Assembly: GCF_030272615.1 (NCBI RefSeq)
Contig: NW_026728921.1
Coordinates: 374,001 to 438,000 of the forward strand
Direction: 5' to 3'
DNA from: Cryptomeria japonica
Taxonomy: Eukaryota; Streptophyta; Pinopsida; Cupressales; Cupressaceae
DNA length: 64,000 nucleotides
Part shown: positions 1-10,070 of the stretch, in pieces
How the letters are laid out: the number at the start of each line of letters is the position of its first letter
How positions within the stretch are numbered: the stretch's first letter is position 1
Translations under genes and position numbers: made by a program
The notes under the pieces: model-generated
The model's input: the letters and a program-made list of their open reading frames with translations, nothing else
What the model was told of the DNA's origin: nothing
Database searches by the model: none

Positions 1-1101
1 CCAAAAATGAAGAAGTCCAAAACTATGTCAAAATTTGACTTTGATGCAGATAGTGGGAACTGGATTGCAGAGATTGCATGCCCATCAACAGATGAAAAGA
101 CAGAGAACTCTACATCTCAGGACTTCACTGTTGAAAAGATAAATATTGGAACTGCTTCTCAAGCCACGTATGTTCTCCACCTTGAGGATTCAACAAAGAA
201 AATCATAACCAGGACCTGGAAAGACAAAAAAGATAAGCATCGGATGAAAGAGATGTTACGAAGGATGGTTGAATCCATTCAGGCAATCAATTCTCTGAAC
301 CCTCAAACTATGTCATAGATTCCAATGTCCTTTGATCCTAAGTCCCGTGCAAATTAGAAGAATTTAGAGTAAATACAAAAATGCAGGTTGATCATAGAAA
401 CTGTGATGGAGTGGCTAGAAAAGATTTGAAAGTCTGGTGCAGAGTACTATGTTAATCTAAGCAAGGTATATGATGGGGCAATGCAATTAATGAAGGAGTT
501 GGAAGTTTAAATTGTCAATTGGAAGAAAGAGGAAGCTAAATGGGCATCAAAAGTTGTGCAGATGTGAGAAGTGTAGAATTACGGGGTAATGAAGTTTCTT
601 GCGAAAAGACCTATGGCTGACCTAGATGACAGCATTTTTTATGTGTGCCAGAGGAACATTGAATGGAGAAATTCTCTTATAAAATAGGCTTATGAGGACT
701 TCGCAAAGTTGGTAAACCAACTCACAGAATTAGTTACTTAAATAAGAAACGAGCTTGTGTGCAATGGGATTTAATGTTTGAATGATGATTGAAGAACCCT
801 TGAAACGATCAAGGTTATAATAGGATCATTTAAGAGGAAAATTGATTATGTGAAAGAGGCTAAGGGTTAGGTTCCAGATGACTTAAGTGTGATTGTTAAG
901 ATCGAATCACTCTTGTTTTTATGCATTAGACATCTGGATAGTCACTCTGACAAAAGTCGCACAAGTTAACAGGGAAAAAGAGGTCTGGAAGCAATGTACG
1001 GCACGCGTGGGATTACCTCATCATACAATCATTCAGCACTTCACCACTACTCATGCAGATTGGAAGAAAGAAGCAGTTATCAAACCTGCATAGTGACATT
1101 T
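1..1101 (+). pseudogene. gag-like pseudogene, 3' part (copy 1, cut by window start)
   Basis: This is the tail of the pseudogene described in full at 10071-11935. The open stretch at 7-318 ends in the first in-frame stop. After that the same frame continues with a dozen further stops up to about 967. I cannot name the protein family. The region near 615 carries a TTT (Phe) codon where copies 2-5 have TTG (Leu), a variant shared with copy 6. Confidence 0.55.
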
Positions 1102-1914
1102 TTCGTTGATGATAAATCCTTTTTCAATTGTTAGTTGCATAAACAATTTTATATTTATACTGGTTTCGCTGACTCTGCAGGGCAGAATTGTTGGCTTTCC
1201 ATGTTTCTTGTTATAATTGTTTGCCCGGTTGTGGCTATATAACAATATTTTCGAGACTCTAGAAAGATCCAAAAAATTGTGATTTTTCGAGCATCAAACA
1301 ATATATGTTTATGTTTTGAATTCCTTGGAACTGGATTGACTGATTTACAAATCAAAATGATTATGGTGTGTAGTCTTTGAATTTGTGCGTTTAAAGATTG
1401 GCGATCTTTCTTTAAAAAATCAGTTATGTGCATCATACATTATTCTTATCAGTCAATTCTATATTTTCTTGAATTCATTGTAATATATATTTGTTAGAAG
1501 ATTCGTTCTGGATTGAGTTGCGTTGATCCCCCTTGCCCTGTGAGGCATGAGAGGGTATCGATCAGAATCAATACTGCATTGAACTTGCTTTGCACTGAAT
1601 TTATGGAATGAACTTATGCTCAGATACAGAGTCTGTGGTCTCTTATTTAATCTTTATAATTTTCACTCTTTTTTTATATTATGGCATTCCTTTGTGTTGA
1701 TAGATGAATGCTAAAACCTTTTTATGCTTTTTGGTTAAAAGCATCTTCATTTCAAGATTTTCTGTGTAGAATTTATTGCAAATAATATGAGGAGCTTCCC
1801 TCTAATGCAGAGGATGGATTTTGATTAGTTCATCCAACTATTGGTTTATTTGTGTCATTTTATTAAGGGGTGTACAAAAGTGGTATTATCATTTAGAGAA
1901 AATAACTATTGCAA
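1102..1914. other. AT-rich spacer, nothing recognised
   Basis: No gene, RNA or repeat was recognised in these 813 bases. Short minus-strand open stretches at 1051-1272 and 1155-1436 overlap each other and resemble nothing known to me. The equivalent stretch is present in every copy. In copy 6 two G-to-T changes fall near 55379 and 55391. Confidence 0.6.
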
Positions 1915-2929
1915 TTACAAGAAAGGGACAAATTTGTTAGCCAACCCATACAAACCAAAGCGTTGATCTCCCACTGCTGGTGAAGAAATATATAACTCTT
2001 TCCTCACATCCTTCAGTTGTCTCTTGCACAAAAGCAACAATATCGGCAAGCCTTGCGGCTTCCAAAACCCCATCAGCCCATATTCTCCAACCTCGTATGG
2101 GTTCCTTTGCACCATGCCTCTTCTCTACACCCATTTTTATTGGCACTTGGTGCATAGTAGGATTCTTCTCATTTTGGGAGACAAGCTCCATAGAGAATTC
2201 CCTAGGATGCCCAAATACCTCGGAAAACCTTTCACTGCCCACCATTTTCTTTATACTCCGTCTCCTCGGTGAAGCTCTCTTCACTAGGGTCAACTTCAAT
2301 TTCTACCACATCTTGAAAATAATCCAAAACAAGGCCCAAGCCGGACCTCGTTCGGGGCAACTCTCCCACCACATCAAGAGGCTCGACACGTTGTCTTCGT
2401 TTTGACCTGCAATGGTCCTCATCATGTGTATCTGGAGCACGTAGAATTCTAGGAAACTTTTTTGCTTATAGAAGCACCTCCCATTGCATCAAGCACAACA
2501 TCTTACACTTCATTAGCCAAGTCCATAGGCCCATATTCTTCTAAGAAAAGGTCTCCTCCCTCTTAAACCACAACCTCTTTTCTAGCATCTTTCTGCTAAA
2601 AAATTCTGGTGTCTATATAGGGACTATCTTCAACTCCAACTGAGGCATCACAACTTTCAACCTTCACCACACAAATGCCAACAACTTCTTGACCATTAAC
2701 AGTTTGGCCAATAACTACCAAAGATGGCTCAAGATAGGAGCAAATAAGAATCCCAACATACTTCTCTTTGTTGGATTCTCCTCTTCCATTGAGTTCCCCT
2801 TTTTCTTCCAGCCATCCCACCAAAGCACATGACACTTGAAGCGCTTTTTTACACGGAATATAAAACTACCATAGAAGTTATGAATTTTACCTTCTCCTTC
2901 TTCCTCCATCTCTACTCAAGCCAACCTAG

Positions 2930-2941
2930 GCTCTGATACCA
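2930..2941 (-). promoter_or_regulatory. Retroelement primer-binding site, initiator tRNA-Met type
   Basis: Minus-strand TGGTATCAGAGC lies two bases inside the LTR end. This spacing and sequence are standard for plant LTR retrotransposons. Equivalents are 13764-13775, 24598-24609, 35431-35442, 46264-46275 and 57098-57109. Confidence 0.85.
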
Positions 2942-2943
2942 AT

Positions 2944-3151
2944 TGTTCGATATAAAGAAGCCGAGAAAAGATAATTGAATGAAACAAAAAATGTTTCACC
3001 AATAAATGTCTACATCCACCAAAGCAGGAAAATCTTATCTATTAGCCGATATCCAGTACATGGCTATACAAATCTATTTATACATTACGTCAGACATAAA
3101 ATGAAGAGTCAAGGGAAGGCAAACAGACCGTTGGGCTTCATATACCCAACA
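2944..3151 (-). repeat. LTR of the truncated element (copy 1)
   Basis: On the minus strand it begins TGTTGGGTATATGAAG and ends CTTTATATCGAACA, near-inverted ends with TG and CA termini. A TATA-like TATAAATAG lies at 3082-3074 on the minus strand, where an LTR promoter would be expected. The outer end could instead be at 3281, where a second TGTTAGACC start occurs. I prefer 3151 because of the matching inverted ends. Equivalents are 13778-13985, 24612-24819, 35445-35652, 46278-46485 and 57112-57319. Confidence 0.6.
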
Positions 3152-3534
3152 AGAAGTATCCCCCTCTCTATATAATTGGGTTGAACAAATAATTTGGAAT
3201 AAAATTTAATAATATTAGTTAAATATTATTTAATTATATTTAATTGATAGAATCTATATATAATAATAATTTGGTCTAACAATTTACTTAAAACAAAATT
3301 GAATAATATTGATTAATGTGTTTTTTGTTATATTTAAATAAAATTAAGAATAAAATACTATTTCTCTTCCCTATTCTGTATAATCATCCGTCCATTTATT
3401 TGCAGCAAAATAAACTCATAAGAAAATTATTGAAGCAACTCTTTGAAAAAAGAAATTATAGATTTTTCTCTAAAATAAAAGAATTAATTAAAAAATTCTT
3501 ACCTACCCTACATTACTAATGGATAACTTATTGC
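3152..3534. other. AT-rich spacer beside the LTR, nothing recognised
   Basis: Very AT-rich sequence with many AATAATATT-like runs. The 67-codon open stretch at 3316-3519 is Lys/Ile/Leu-rich, as expected from AT-rich noncoding DNA, and I do not call it a gene. Confidence 0.6.
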
Positions 3535-4335
3535 CCTAGGGCATAATTTTAGTGTAAAATTATAGAAATAACCCTTTCTAAATAAAAATTTCTTCATTCT
3601 TCTTTAAAAATATTTTAAAAGATAATAATAGTTCATTATCTACCCAACATAATTGGTTGATCATTTCTTTTTCAAAAGGCATAACTTAGTGAAAAATATA
3701 GAAACATCTCCTTGAAAAATCTTAACTACCCTTTGTAACCATTGGATCAAGTGATAGACATCTCTTTGAAAATTGAAACTATTGTTTCATCTTAAATAAA
3801 CAATATTTTTATTACCTACCCTTCTTAACTATTGGGTCACTTACTGCACACGAGGCATAGCCGAAAATTGTAGAAACAACTCCTTGGAAATTATAACTAC
3901 CCTATGTAACCATTGGATCACTAGATAGGAAATTCTTTCTCCTCTAAATAAATAATTTTTCCTTAACTATAACCATTCAATCACCTTATATCCCAGAGGG
4001 CATAAGTTTAGTAGGGAATTATAGGAACAACTCCTTGGATATTTTAATTACCTTATGTAACCATTGGATCACAATATAAGTAACTCTTTGGAAATTGAAT
4101 CTATTGATTTTCCTTAAAAATAAAACAATATTTCTGGTACCTACCCTTATTAACTATTGCATCACTTATTTGCCACTAGGCATAAGTTTAGTGGAAAATT
4201 ATAGAAAGAACTCCTTGAAAACATTAACTACCCTATGTAACCATTGGATCACTAGATAAGCAACTCATAGAAAATTGGAATTATTGATTGACAATAAAAA
4301 TAAAATGATATTTCTCTTACCTACACCTCTTAACT
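3535..4335. repeat. Five degenerate 138-180-bp repeats (copy 1)
   Basis: A block starting GGCATA, followed by A/T-rich TAGAAA and CTCCTTG words, recurs at 3540, 3678, 3854, 3999 and 4179 (spacings 138, 176, 145 and 180). The word TGTAACCATTGGATCA recurs at 3734, 3905, 4056 and 4236, and CTACCC-like words lie between. The units have drifted far apart in sequence while the same block is nearly identical among the six large copies, so this small array is much older than the large one. Its downstream flank, 4335-4440, repeats TACCTACCC/CTCTTAACT and AATGCTTATTTCAAAC words twice. Confidence 0.75.
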
Positions 4336-5215
4336 ATTTGAATGCTTATTTCAAACCATTTGTTTTCTCTACCTACCCCTCTTAACTTTTGGAATGCTTA
4401 TTTCAAACTATTTATTTTCTCTACCTACCCACTATCTATTTGACCAAATTTCTCGTTAGCCATTCAACTATTTATTTTGCTTCATCGATCAACCTTCACC
4501 AATATGTCTTCCTCTTTCTCATGACTTTCACCAGTTTGAATGGCCTTGGAGATGCTGGCTTGTAGGTTAGTACTAGAGAGTGTGTTCAGAAATTTTATGT
4601 TGTAGGGCTAAGACAATGACATTCTTTCGGTAGATGGAGGAAAGTATGAATAATCTTTTCACTTAGATGTTAATTTTTTTACACTTTTTCCCATTACAAT
4701 GATATATTTTTTTGTTTTTTCCCTCTATATTTATTTGTTTGTTCTTGAGTGTAGTGGAGAACATAAGTAGCACTATGGAGAGCACAAATAGCAGAAATAT
4801 GTCCACATGATAGAAACCAACAGAAATAAATATTATATTTCTTTTGTTTTTAATACAATTAATTTTTATTTTTATTTTTTTCAATAAATAAATTTTATTG
4901 TAAAACTCGTTATGAAGTTTATCATCATATTGTTGTAATCTAAAATGTGAAGGTTTTCTCTTCATGTTTCCTTTGCACCAATGAGCTCTTCTACGTCATG
5001 CCTTTGCACCATCTTTTCTTTATACACCTTTTTAATTCAACTTGACATTCTCCGAATATTAATTGAATTCAAGTGCATGTCTGTCTTTCAGGAGGACATT
5101 TGCTTTTAGATTCTGTACTTAATTTGTGCAAAAGTTCCTTCTCGTATATTCATGCACGTAGGAATGTGATAGTGGTTCTAGTCCCACTCAACATTCTTGT
5201 GGCTTCAATGCTCAG
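4336..5215. other. AT-rich spacer before the B3 remnant
   Basis: No gene was recognised. The minus-strand 100-codon open stretch at 4965-4663 is mostly Lys/Ile/Asn with a hydrophobic centre and lies over T-rich tracts, so I treat it as chance. Polypyrimidine-AG words that could be relic splice acceptors occur near 5091 and just before 5216. In copy 6 the matching region gains 21 bp and a long T tract. Confidence 0.55.
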
Positions 5216-5575
5216 GTCTGTCTCAACCTCTTCATATGGGTTTTGCATCTGAGTTTGAAGGAGCTTCTTATACAATGTTTTTATATGCACTATTCATAAT
5301 TGTGAAAATAATTTCTGTAATGTTTTTCATGCATGACATTCTTCCTTTGATTGTTTCACAGCTTATAAATGGCTCGCAAGGTCCAACTGGGCAACAATGG
5401 AAGGTGGAGTTAGTAAGTATAAACAATAAAGTAGAATTTCGACATGGTTGGCAAGAATTTGTCAGTTATATAGCGATGTTTTACTAGACATTCATATATA
5501 TGGAAGATTTGGGGGAAGAAAATTTTCAATGCTGATAATTTTGAAAAAGCAGATATTCTTTAGAATAAGAGATTC
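5216..5575 (+). pseudogene. B3 (REM-type) DNA-binding domain remnant, two exons (copy 1)
   Basis: B3 is a plant transcription-factor DNA-binding fold. The first piece (about 5216-5276) reads like its start, with SQPLHMGFASEFEGASYT resembling the basic-hydrophobic-GFA strand of REM proteins. A candidate GT donor at 5277 and a TTTCACAG acceptor ending at 5361 frame an 85-bp intron. The second piece from 5362 contains GPTGQQWKVEL and HGWQEFV, the conserved Gly-Pro-x-Gly, Trp-x-Val and Gly-Trp-x-x-Phe elements. After HGWQEFV the frame ends at a stop (5485-5487). A shifted frame from 5472 continues with a DVLL start and a later KFSMLII, matching the domain's last strands. The frameshift, the mismatched splice phase and the absence of the usual first strand mark it as a pseudogene. 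Serine-rich linker-like sequence after an AG near 5898 may be a further relic exon. Confidence 0.65.
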
Positions 5576-5596
5576 CTTTCTAATAAAATATATAGT

Positions 5597-5636
5597 TTAA
5601 ATCAATCAGTGGACAATAAATTGTTGATTGATTTAA
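5597..5636. repeat. Strong hairpin after the B3 remnant
   Basis: Perfect 12-bp arms (TTAAATCAATCA at 5597-5608 and its complement at 5625-5636) enclose a second 4-bp stem (ACAA/TTGT) with loop TAAA. It is conserved in all copies: 16431-16470, 27264-27303, 38097-38136, 48931-48970 and 59787-59826. Its function is unknown. It may be a short palindromic transposon relic or chance. Confidence 0.8.
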
Positions 5637-6770
5637 TTTCTCATGAGAAAGATAACAAATAAAAGAACAAGGAGGAAATCCTCATTTTTTGATAGAGCAA
5701 AAGTTTTGTTAAAAAATATAGAGTTTTCTAAATTTGTTAGTTTCATAACTAGCTTCCAGAGTTGCATTTGAACTGTATTTTTTCAGAATAATACAATTTC
5801 ATAAGCTAGCTAGTTATGGAACAGAAAAATTTAAAAAGTTCTATCTATTTTTGCTATCAAGAAATGAATATTTTCATTTGGATATTTTATTTTCAGACTC
5901 ACCGTTATCTTTTTCATCAGAATCCAATTCAATTAGCAATTTCTTGCCTAATGCTTGATTTAAACTAGCATTTTGTTAGAAGGGAACCTCTCATTTGAAA
6001 CAGTGTCTTGTTTTTCAGAATTTTGAGCACTGAAGTTTTTGGCACACCCAGACTTTCCATATATATGAACCTCTAAGTAAAGACAAAAGAAAATCTCACA
6101 CTTCCAGGCTGCAATAATCGAGTCTCCGACAAAGAAGGAGCTGAGTTGTGGGCCAGTTTCCGAACCCAGAGTGGCTGCTTAACAGTTTGATTATGGAGAA
6201 GAATTATAAAAGCAGTTGCACTATTTAACATTTTTTTTTGTCATTTGACAAGAAAACAGTTGCACTATAAAATCTATTATATTAACTCATATTTGTGACC
6301 ATTCGTGTCCAGGAACAAGAATAAGAGGAAATAGTACAGAAGATTCAGCCAAGAGCTGCACCAAAAGTTGATAATTTTCTCTACTTCCCACATATTGTTG
6401 AGGGTGTCAAGTCCTTTTGATAGCACACTGGAGATCCTTTCCTCCAAGGCAATTGCAGCATTTGATAGCATTTCAAATTTATTTCCCATTTCATTAATGG
6501 TGTGTTATTAGCACAAGCTTTCAGCCTGGCTTTCTTATTATATGTGCTCAACAAATGGGTAATTCCTCCTTTTTCTTCTATCTTAGCTTTTCAAGAGAGA
6601 ACAATAATTTTCAGTGGTTCTATCTTACATTAACCTTTCTAAATGTGTAACCGCTACTTTGTAGGAATTAATTTTATTGATATTCTCAGTGGTTCTATGT
6701 AATGTCACTGAGTTACCTACTCAGAACTCTCCCTATAATGTCACTGAGTTACCAATTCTCAGTGGTTCTA
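5637..6770. other. Spacer with relic-exon-like words and a short repeat
   Basis: AG-preceded stretches near 5898 and 6019 give short protein-like readings (a Ser-rich linker, then a Lys/Arg-rich stretch) that may be further exons of the B3 pseudogene, but stops interrupt them. CAGTTGCACTAT occurs twice, near 6214 and 6256. From 6684 a 73-bp unit beginning TCTCAGTGGTTCTATGTAA is repeated and runs into the solo LTR. Confidence 0.4.
6277..6489 (-). other. Unassigned minus-strand open stretch, 66-70 codons
   Basis: It starts at an ATG at 6489 and encodes a charged amphipathic first half (about residues 1-38) and a Trp/Leu/Phe-rich hydrophobic second half (about residues 42-60). It resembles no family I know. 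It is 70 codons here and 66 in copies 2-5 (17323-17123, 28156-27956, 38989-38789, 49823-49623), where one substitution near the end creates an earlier stop. In copy 6 a 1-bp deletion near 60551 and a 1-bp insertion near 60626 break it. The loss in copy 6 and the small size argue against a real gene. Confidence 0.15.
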
Positions 6771-7697
6771 TGTAATGTCCCCTTTTTAGGATAACTTCTG
6801 TCCTCTAAATCTCAATTATTACTATGGAACTGATCTTTGATAACACTTCAAATTATATAATTGATATAATATATGCAACAATAATATCATGGAAGGATAT
6901 ATATATAGAGAGAGAGATTATGTGTTGATTAATGCTAACTCTGATTGAATAATTACATGTATACCAAATGATGTGATCAATATATCGGCTCTTTCTGCAA
7001 TTCACTTTGATGAGATTATCTCTGCTATATCTGATATGTCATATAAATTATGCAAGCTGAACTTGATATTCAATCGGATGCTATTTCTGATCTAACACTT
7101 GAGTATATAAAATGTATATATATATACAATGCTAATGTCGCTGGTATCTATGTGTTGCTGTTTCAGGTGTGTAGTTATATTCTTGTTGATTCTGTTGTAG
7201 ACGATTCGCACTCGCAACAATGATGTTGTCTCTGATATATCCTTTTGATCTATGCAACAATGATGTTGTCTCTGATATTTTCTTTTGATCTATCAAACGA
7301 ACAGATCCAATAAAGGATAAATAAAAGATCAACGTTTTTCTAATCATCCTTGATGAAGTGTGATCGATGTCCCACTTATACCTTGCAAATCAAAGGGTCA
7401 CATCTTTTGAATGTGTAAGAGACATGTCTTTACCTAACCGTGTGTATTTCCACAGATCGCATCTCTTTAATTTACTAATTATTATTGTTATCCCTTAATC
7501 GATGTCACCCCGATTAGTGCTTCTTCTTTTAATTATTATTATATCTTCATTGTTGTTCTTCTATCTCAGCCACGTCACTTATAACGTCTCATTGAATCGG
7601 TCAAATACTTATCGTGTGTATGGTCTTGCTGCTGTAGATGCTCATAGTGTAGATGTTGGTGATTGAACTAGTGGATTGTCTGTATGGGGACATCACA
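6771..7697. mobile_element. Solo LTR, 927 bp, with TTCTA target duplication (copy 1)
   Basis: It begins TGTAATGTCCCC and ends GGGGACATCACA, a 12-bp inverted terminal match with one mismatch, inside TG...CA ends. The five bases before it (6766-6770) and after it (7698-7702) are both TTCTA. A 5-bp duplication with TG/CA ends is the mark of an LTR retrotransposon, and with no internal region present it is a solo LTR left by recombination between two LTRs. A TATA-like TATATAAAA lies at 7104-7112. A 40-bp unit is duplicated at 7214-7253 and 7254-7293 with two mismatches. The first nine bases also occur in the neighbouring 73-bp repeat, so the left edge is slightly less certain than the right. A DNA transposon is less likely given the 5-bp duplication. 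Confidence 0.8.
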
Positions 7698-10070
7698 TTC
7701 TATATTCGTCACCTACTCAGAACTCTCGCTTGAAAACTCCTAATCTGTAATATCATTTGTCACAGAGTTACCTTGGTGGTTCTGTATTCTTTACCTTGGT
7801 ATGAGCTTAATGTTTGCATGTACTCGTATTATTTCAGGAAAAGAACTATTACTAAGAGCCATGGGATATTCAAAGGAGACAAAGATTTATGTTCAGTACC
7901 ATAAGAAATATGTTCCCTAATTTGATATGTTCGAAAAAAGGTCCTAATATGAGACAGTTATGACTCGTAGGTTTTTCAAATTCTTTCTTGTGAACTTGCA
8001 TTTTCAATAGTCTTCCTGATCTGAAATGGGTATTATTTATTTGAAATCCTTGTTTCATATTGTGGCCCTGCAAGGTATGCCTTGCAGTTTATTTTCACAT
8101 TTTTGGAAGCTTTTCATTCCAATATACTGCGAACACAGGACTCCTCTGCTGTCCAATCACTAGCACTGTAGCACCGCAGTGCATAACACTGAGAACACTA
8201 GATGAAACAGCAATATATTTGCCATAGCCCCTAGAAACTATGTTTATTATTTTGCATGACCCTTGTTGGATGTCCGTTTTGTTATATGGACTATATATGT
8301 GTATCAGTTGTAAAGTTGATGTTAATATTATTGAATATAATTATTATCTTTATTATGCTATCTCTTATTTAATGTATTTATTTTGTTTAGAAGACGAATA
8401 ATGTGTGGGTGTCTTTGGGTGCAGGTATAAAGGTGTATGTGTCAAAGTCTCTGGTTAGCCTTTGGGATAATTTAGATTTTTGCAATCCAGTTAAATTGAA
8501 TTTGTAAATTTAATAATATAAGCAAATCTAGCCAGAATTGTTTGAGCTACCATTTATTACTAAAATTCTTTATTCAATCATTATTGTTTAGTTATTATTG
8601 ATTATGAATGCAAATATTGATACTATCATATTTACATATTTGTTAAGTAAAGGTGTTTATAATAAATTTACCAAAGAATAATAAACTGAATTTAATATAT
8701 AATAAATATATTAAATGGTAAACAACAACTAAATATCAATATAAACATAAATTAAAAAAACATGAATAAATAAATAGAAGCATATAAACAAATAATTAAA
8801 TCTATAATGTATGGGGAAGGAGTACAAAATATAAATAATAGTTAATAAATGTTCCAACTATCCCATGAGGGGAGGTAGGAAATAAAACAAGCAAATGTAT
8901 TGAAGGAAATGAACACATGGGTAGGAAGTACATGGCAGCAAAATAATTTATTGGAGAAGCTAGGCACCAAAATGTAGGACACCATAGTTAATGAGCATGG
9001 CCAAAGGCATGGGAGAGATGAATGTAGGACAAAGAGGAGAGCTCTACCATTAAAATGTTATTGCACCCATGTCTATAAAGGTTGTCCAAAAAAAAAAAAA
9101 AGACACCATGATGCTAGGCGTGCTTAAAAACCCTATGAACCCTCATAAATCAGATTATCAATACATTCATTCTGAGCTAGGAAACACAAAAAAAAATGTG
9201 AGGGATTGCAACCAAAGGGGGAGAACAAGGAAGAAATGTGTAGGTTCACGCATTGGAAAAACCGTAGGACTCTATTAATCCAAGTTCATTTATTCTAATT
9301 GAAATTATAATTTCTATTATGATCCAATGAATAGATTTTAAATATAATTAATTAAAGTCTTAAATTACCCTCTCCTATTGATTTGCAACACACTAGTTAT
9401 AATATTAATATTTCCATATGCGCTATCGACTCCCTCTATTTATCATGTCTCTAAATTTCACACATTTTCCATAATCAATGATAGATTTAAAGAAATCCAT
9501 CATAAATTATAACACTTCATAGATTTCACGTATTTATGAATTATGATAGGTACATTAAACAAATCAATTACTAGATATATAAAATATCATACTAGTTGTG
9601 ACGACATTTAGAGGTGTTAACTTGGGAGTTGGATCATGTTAAAATTCAAGAATATAATTACTTTTGTAGAGCAATAATATATCTCCATCGAACCTTTCTA
9701 ATAAGATAGCTGAAATAAAAATAGTTCAAACAACTCAGTCTTTTCAAACTCATTTTTGTAATGTATCACTTTCTAAATCTCATGTGTTGGAGTATTGCAT
9801 ATTTTAGTTGCATAGATTGGAATCTACTTGTTTGAACTCTTGAAATTAAGTAATGAAGTGGAATGACCAAATTAAGTGCATTCACTCAAAAGTAAAATCA
9901 AGACTGCCTTGTATAAGATGTCACTAAAAATGCATATATACTTTATAATAGGAAAAGCTCAAAGAATACACTCATAGTAACGAAAAAATTCTACCTCAAT
10001 GGTCTTTTCTTGCCAATATTGCTAGACCCTTAGTGAAGAAGCTGAGTACACAACTACACTAATTATTTTT
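7698..10070. other. Long AT-rich spacer, no gene recognised
   Basis: Over 2.3 kb with no gene, tRNA or rRNA that I recognise. Short open stretches at 8073-7870 (-) and 9069-9278 (+) have no recognisable family; the second begins beside an A run and is Lys-rich. The run of A near 9088-9101 is 14 long here and one longer in copy 6. GAATGTAGGAC-like words occur twice near 8970 and 9020. In copies 3, 4 and 6 a T-to-A change near the equivalent of 8399 lengthens a + strand open stretch to 72 codons; I regard this as chance. Confidence 0.55.
8068..8087. repeat. Short perfect hairpin
   Basis: CTGCAAGG, a four-base loop TATG, then CCTTGCAG: perfect 8-bp arms. It is present in all copies (18902-18921, 29735-29754, 40568-40587, 51402-51421 and 62262-62281). 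No U run follows it and no gene ends here, so I assign no function. Confidence 0.7.

Larger units (their letters stand above)
1915..3151 (-). mobile_element. Truncated LTR-retroelement, minus strand (copy 1)
   Basis: Read on the minus strand, an LTR of about 208 bp (3151 down to 2944) ends in CA. It is followed after two bases (AT) by TGGTATCAGAGC (2941-2930), the site complementary to the 3' end of plant initiator tRNA-Met. A coding-like interior follows with ATG at 2909, then overlapping open stretches 2909-2715, 2835-2596 and 2299-1937 in shifting frames. It carries no recognisable protease, integrase or reverse transcriptase, and no second LTR was found within the unit. The short LTR suggests a TRIM-like or other non-autonomous element whose far end is lost; the lower boundary is uncertain. 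In this copy the C-to-A change near 2467 interrupts a 100-codon stretch that stays open in copies 2-6. Confidence 0.65.

Noticed and set aside
1980-2405. 141-codon + strand open stretch over the retroelement interior, and the overlapping 82-codon one at 2024-2272
   Set aside because: They lie opposite the minus-strand coding-like stretches and read as their shadows. The LTR and primer-binding site fix the element on the minus strand.
1-2943. A second LTR for the minus-strand element within the unit
   Set aside because: I looked for its CTTCATATACCCAACA and TGTTCGATATAAAG ends at lower coordinates and found neither, so the element appears truncated.
2944-3281. A longer LTR ending at 3281 (TGTTAGACC on the minus strand)
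   Set aside because: Possible, but the end at 3151 gives matching inverted termini and a TATA box at a suitable distance. The choice stays open until a copy with two LTRs is found.
4663-4965. 100-codon minus-strand open stretch as a gene
   Set aside because: It is rich in Lys, Ile and Asn, as chance open frames in T-rich DNA are. In copy 6 it changes length and content with the T tract, with no sign of constraint.
5197-5487. A 96-codon small membrane protein
   Set aside because: The hydrophobic middle corresponds to the putative intron between two B3 exons (GT at 5277, TTTCACAG ending at 5361). The recognisable parts are B3 pieces on both sides.
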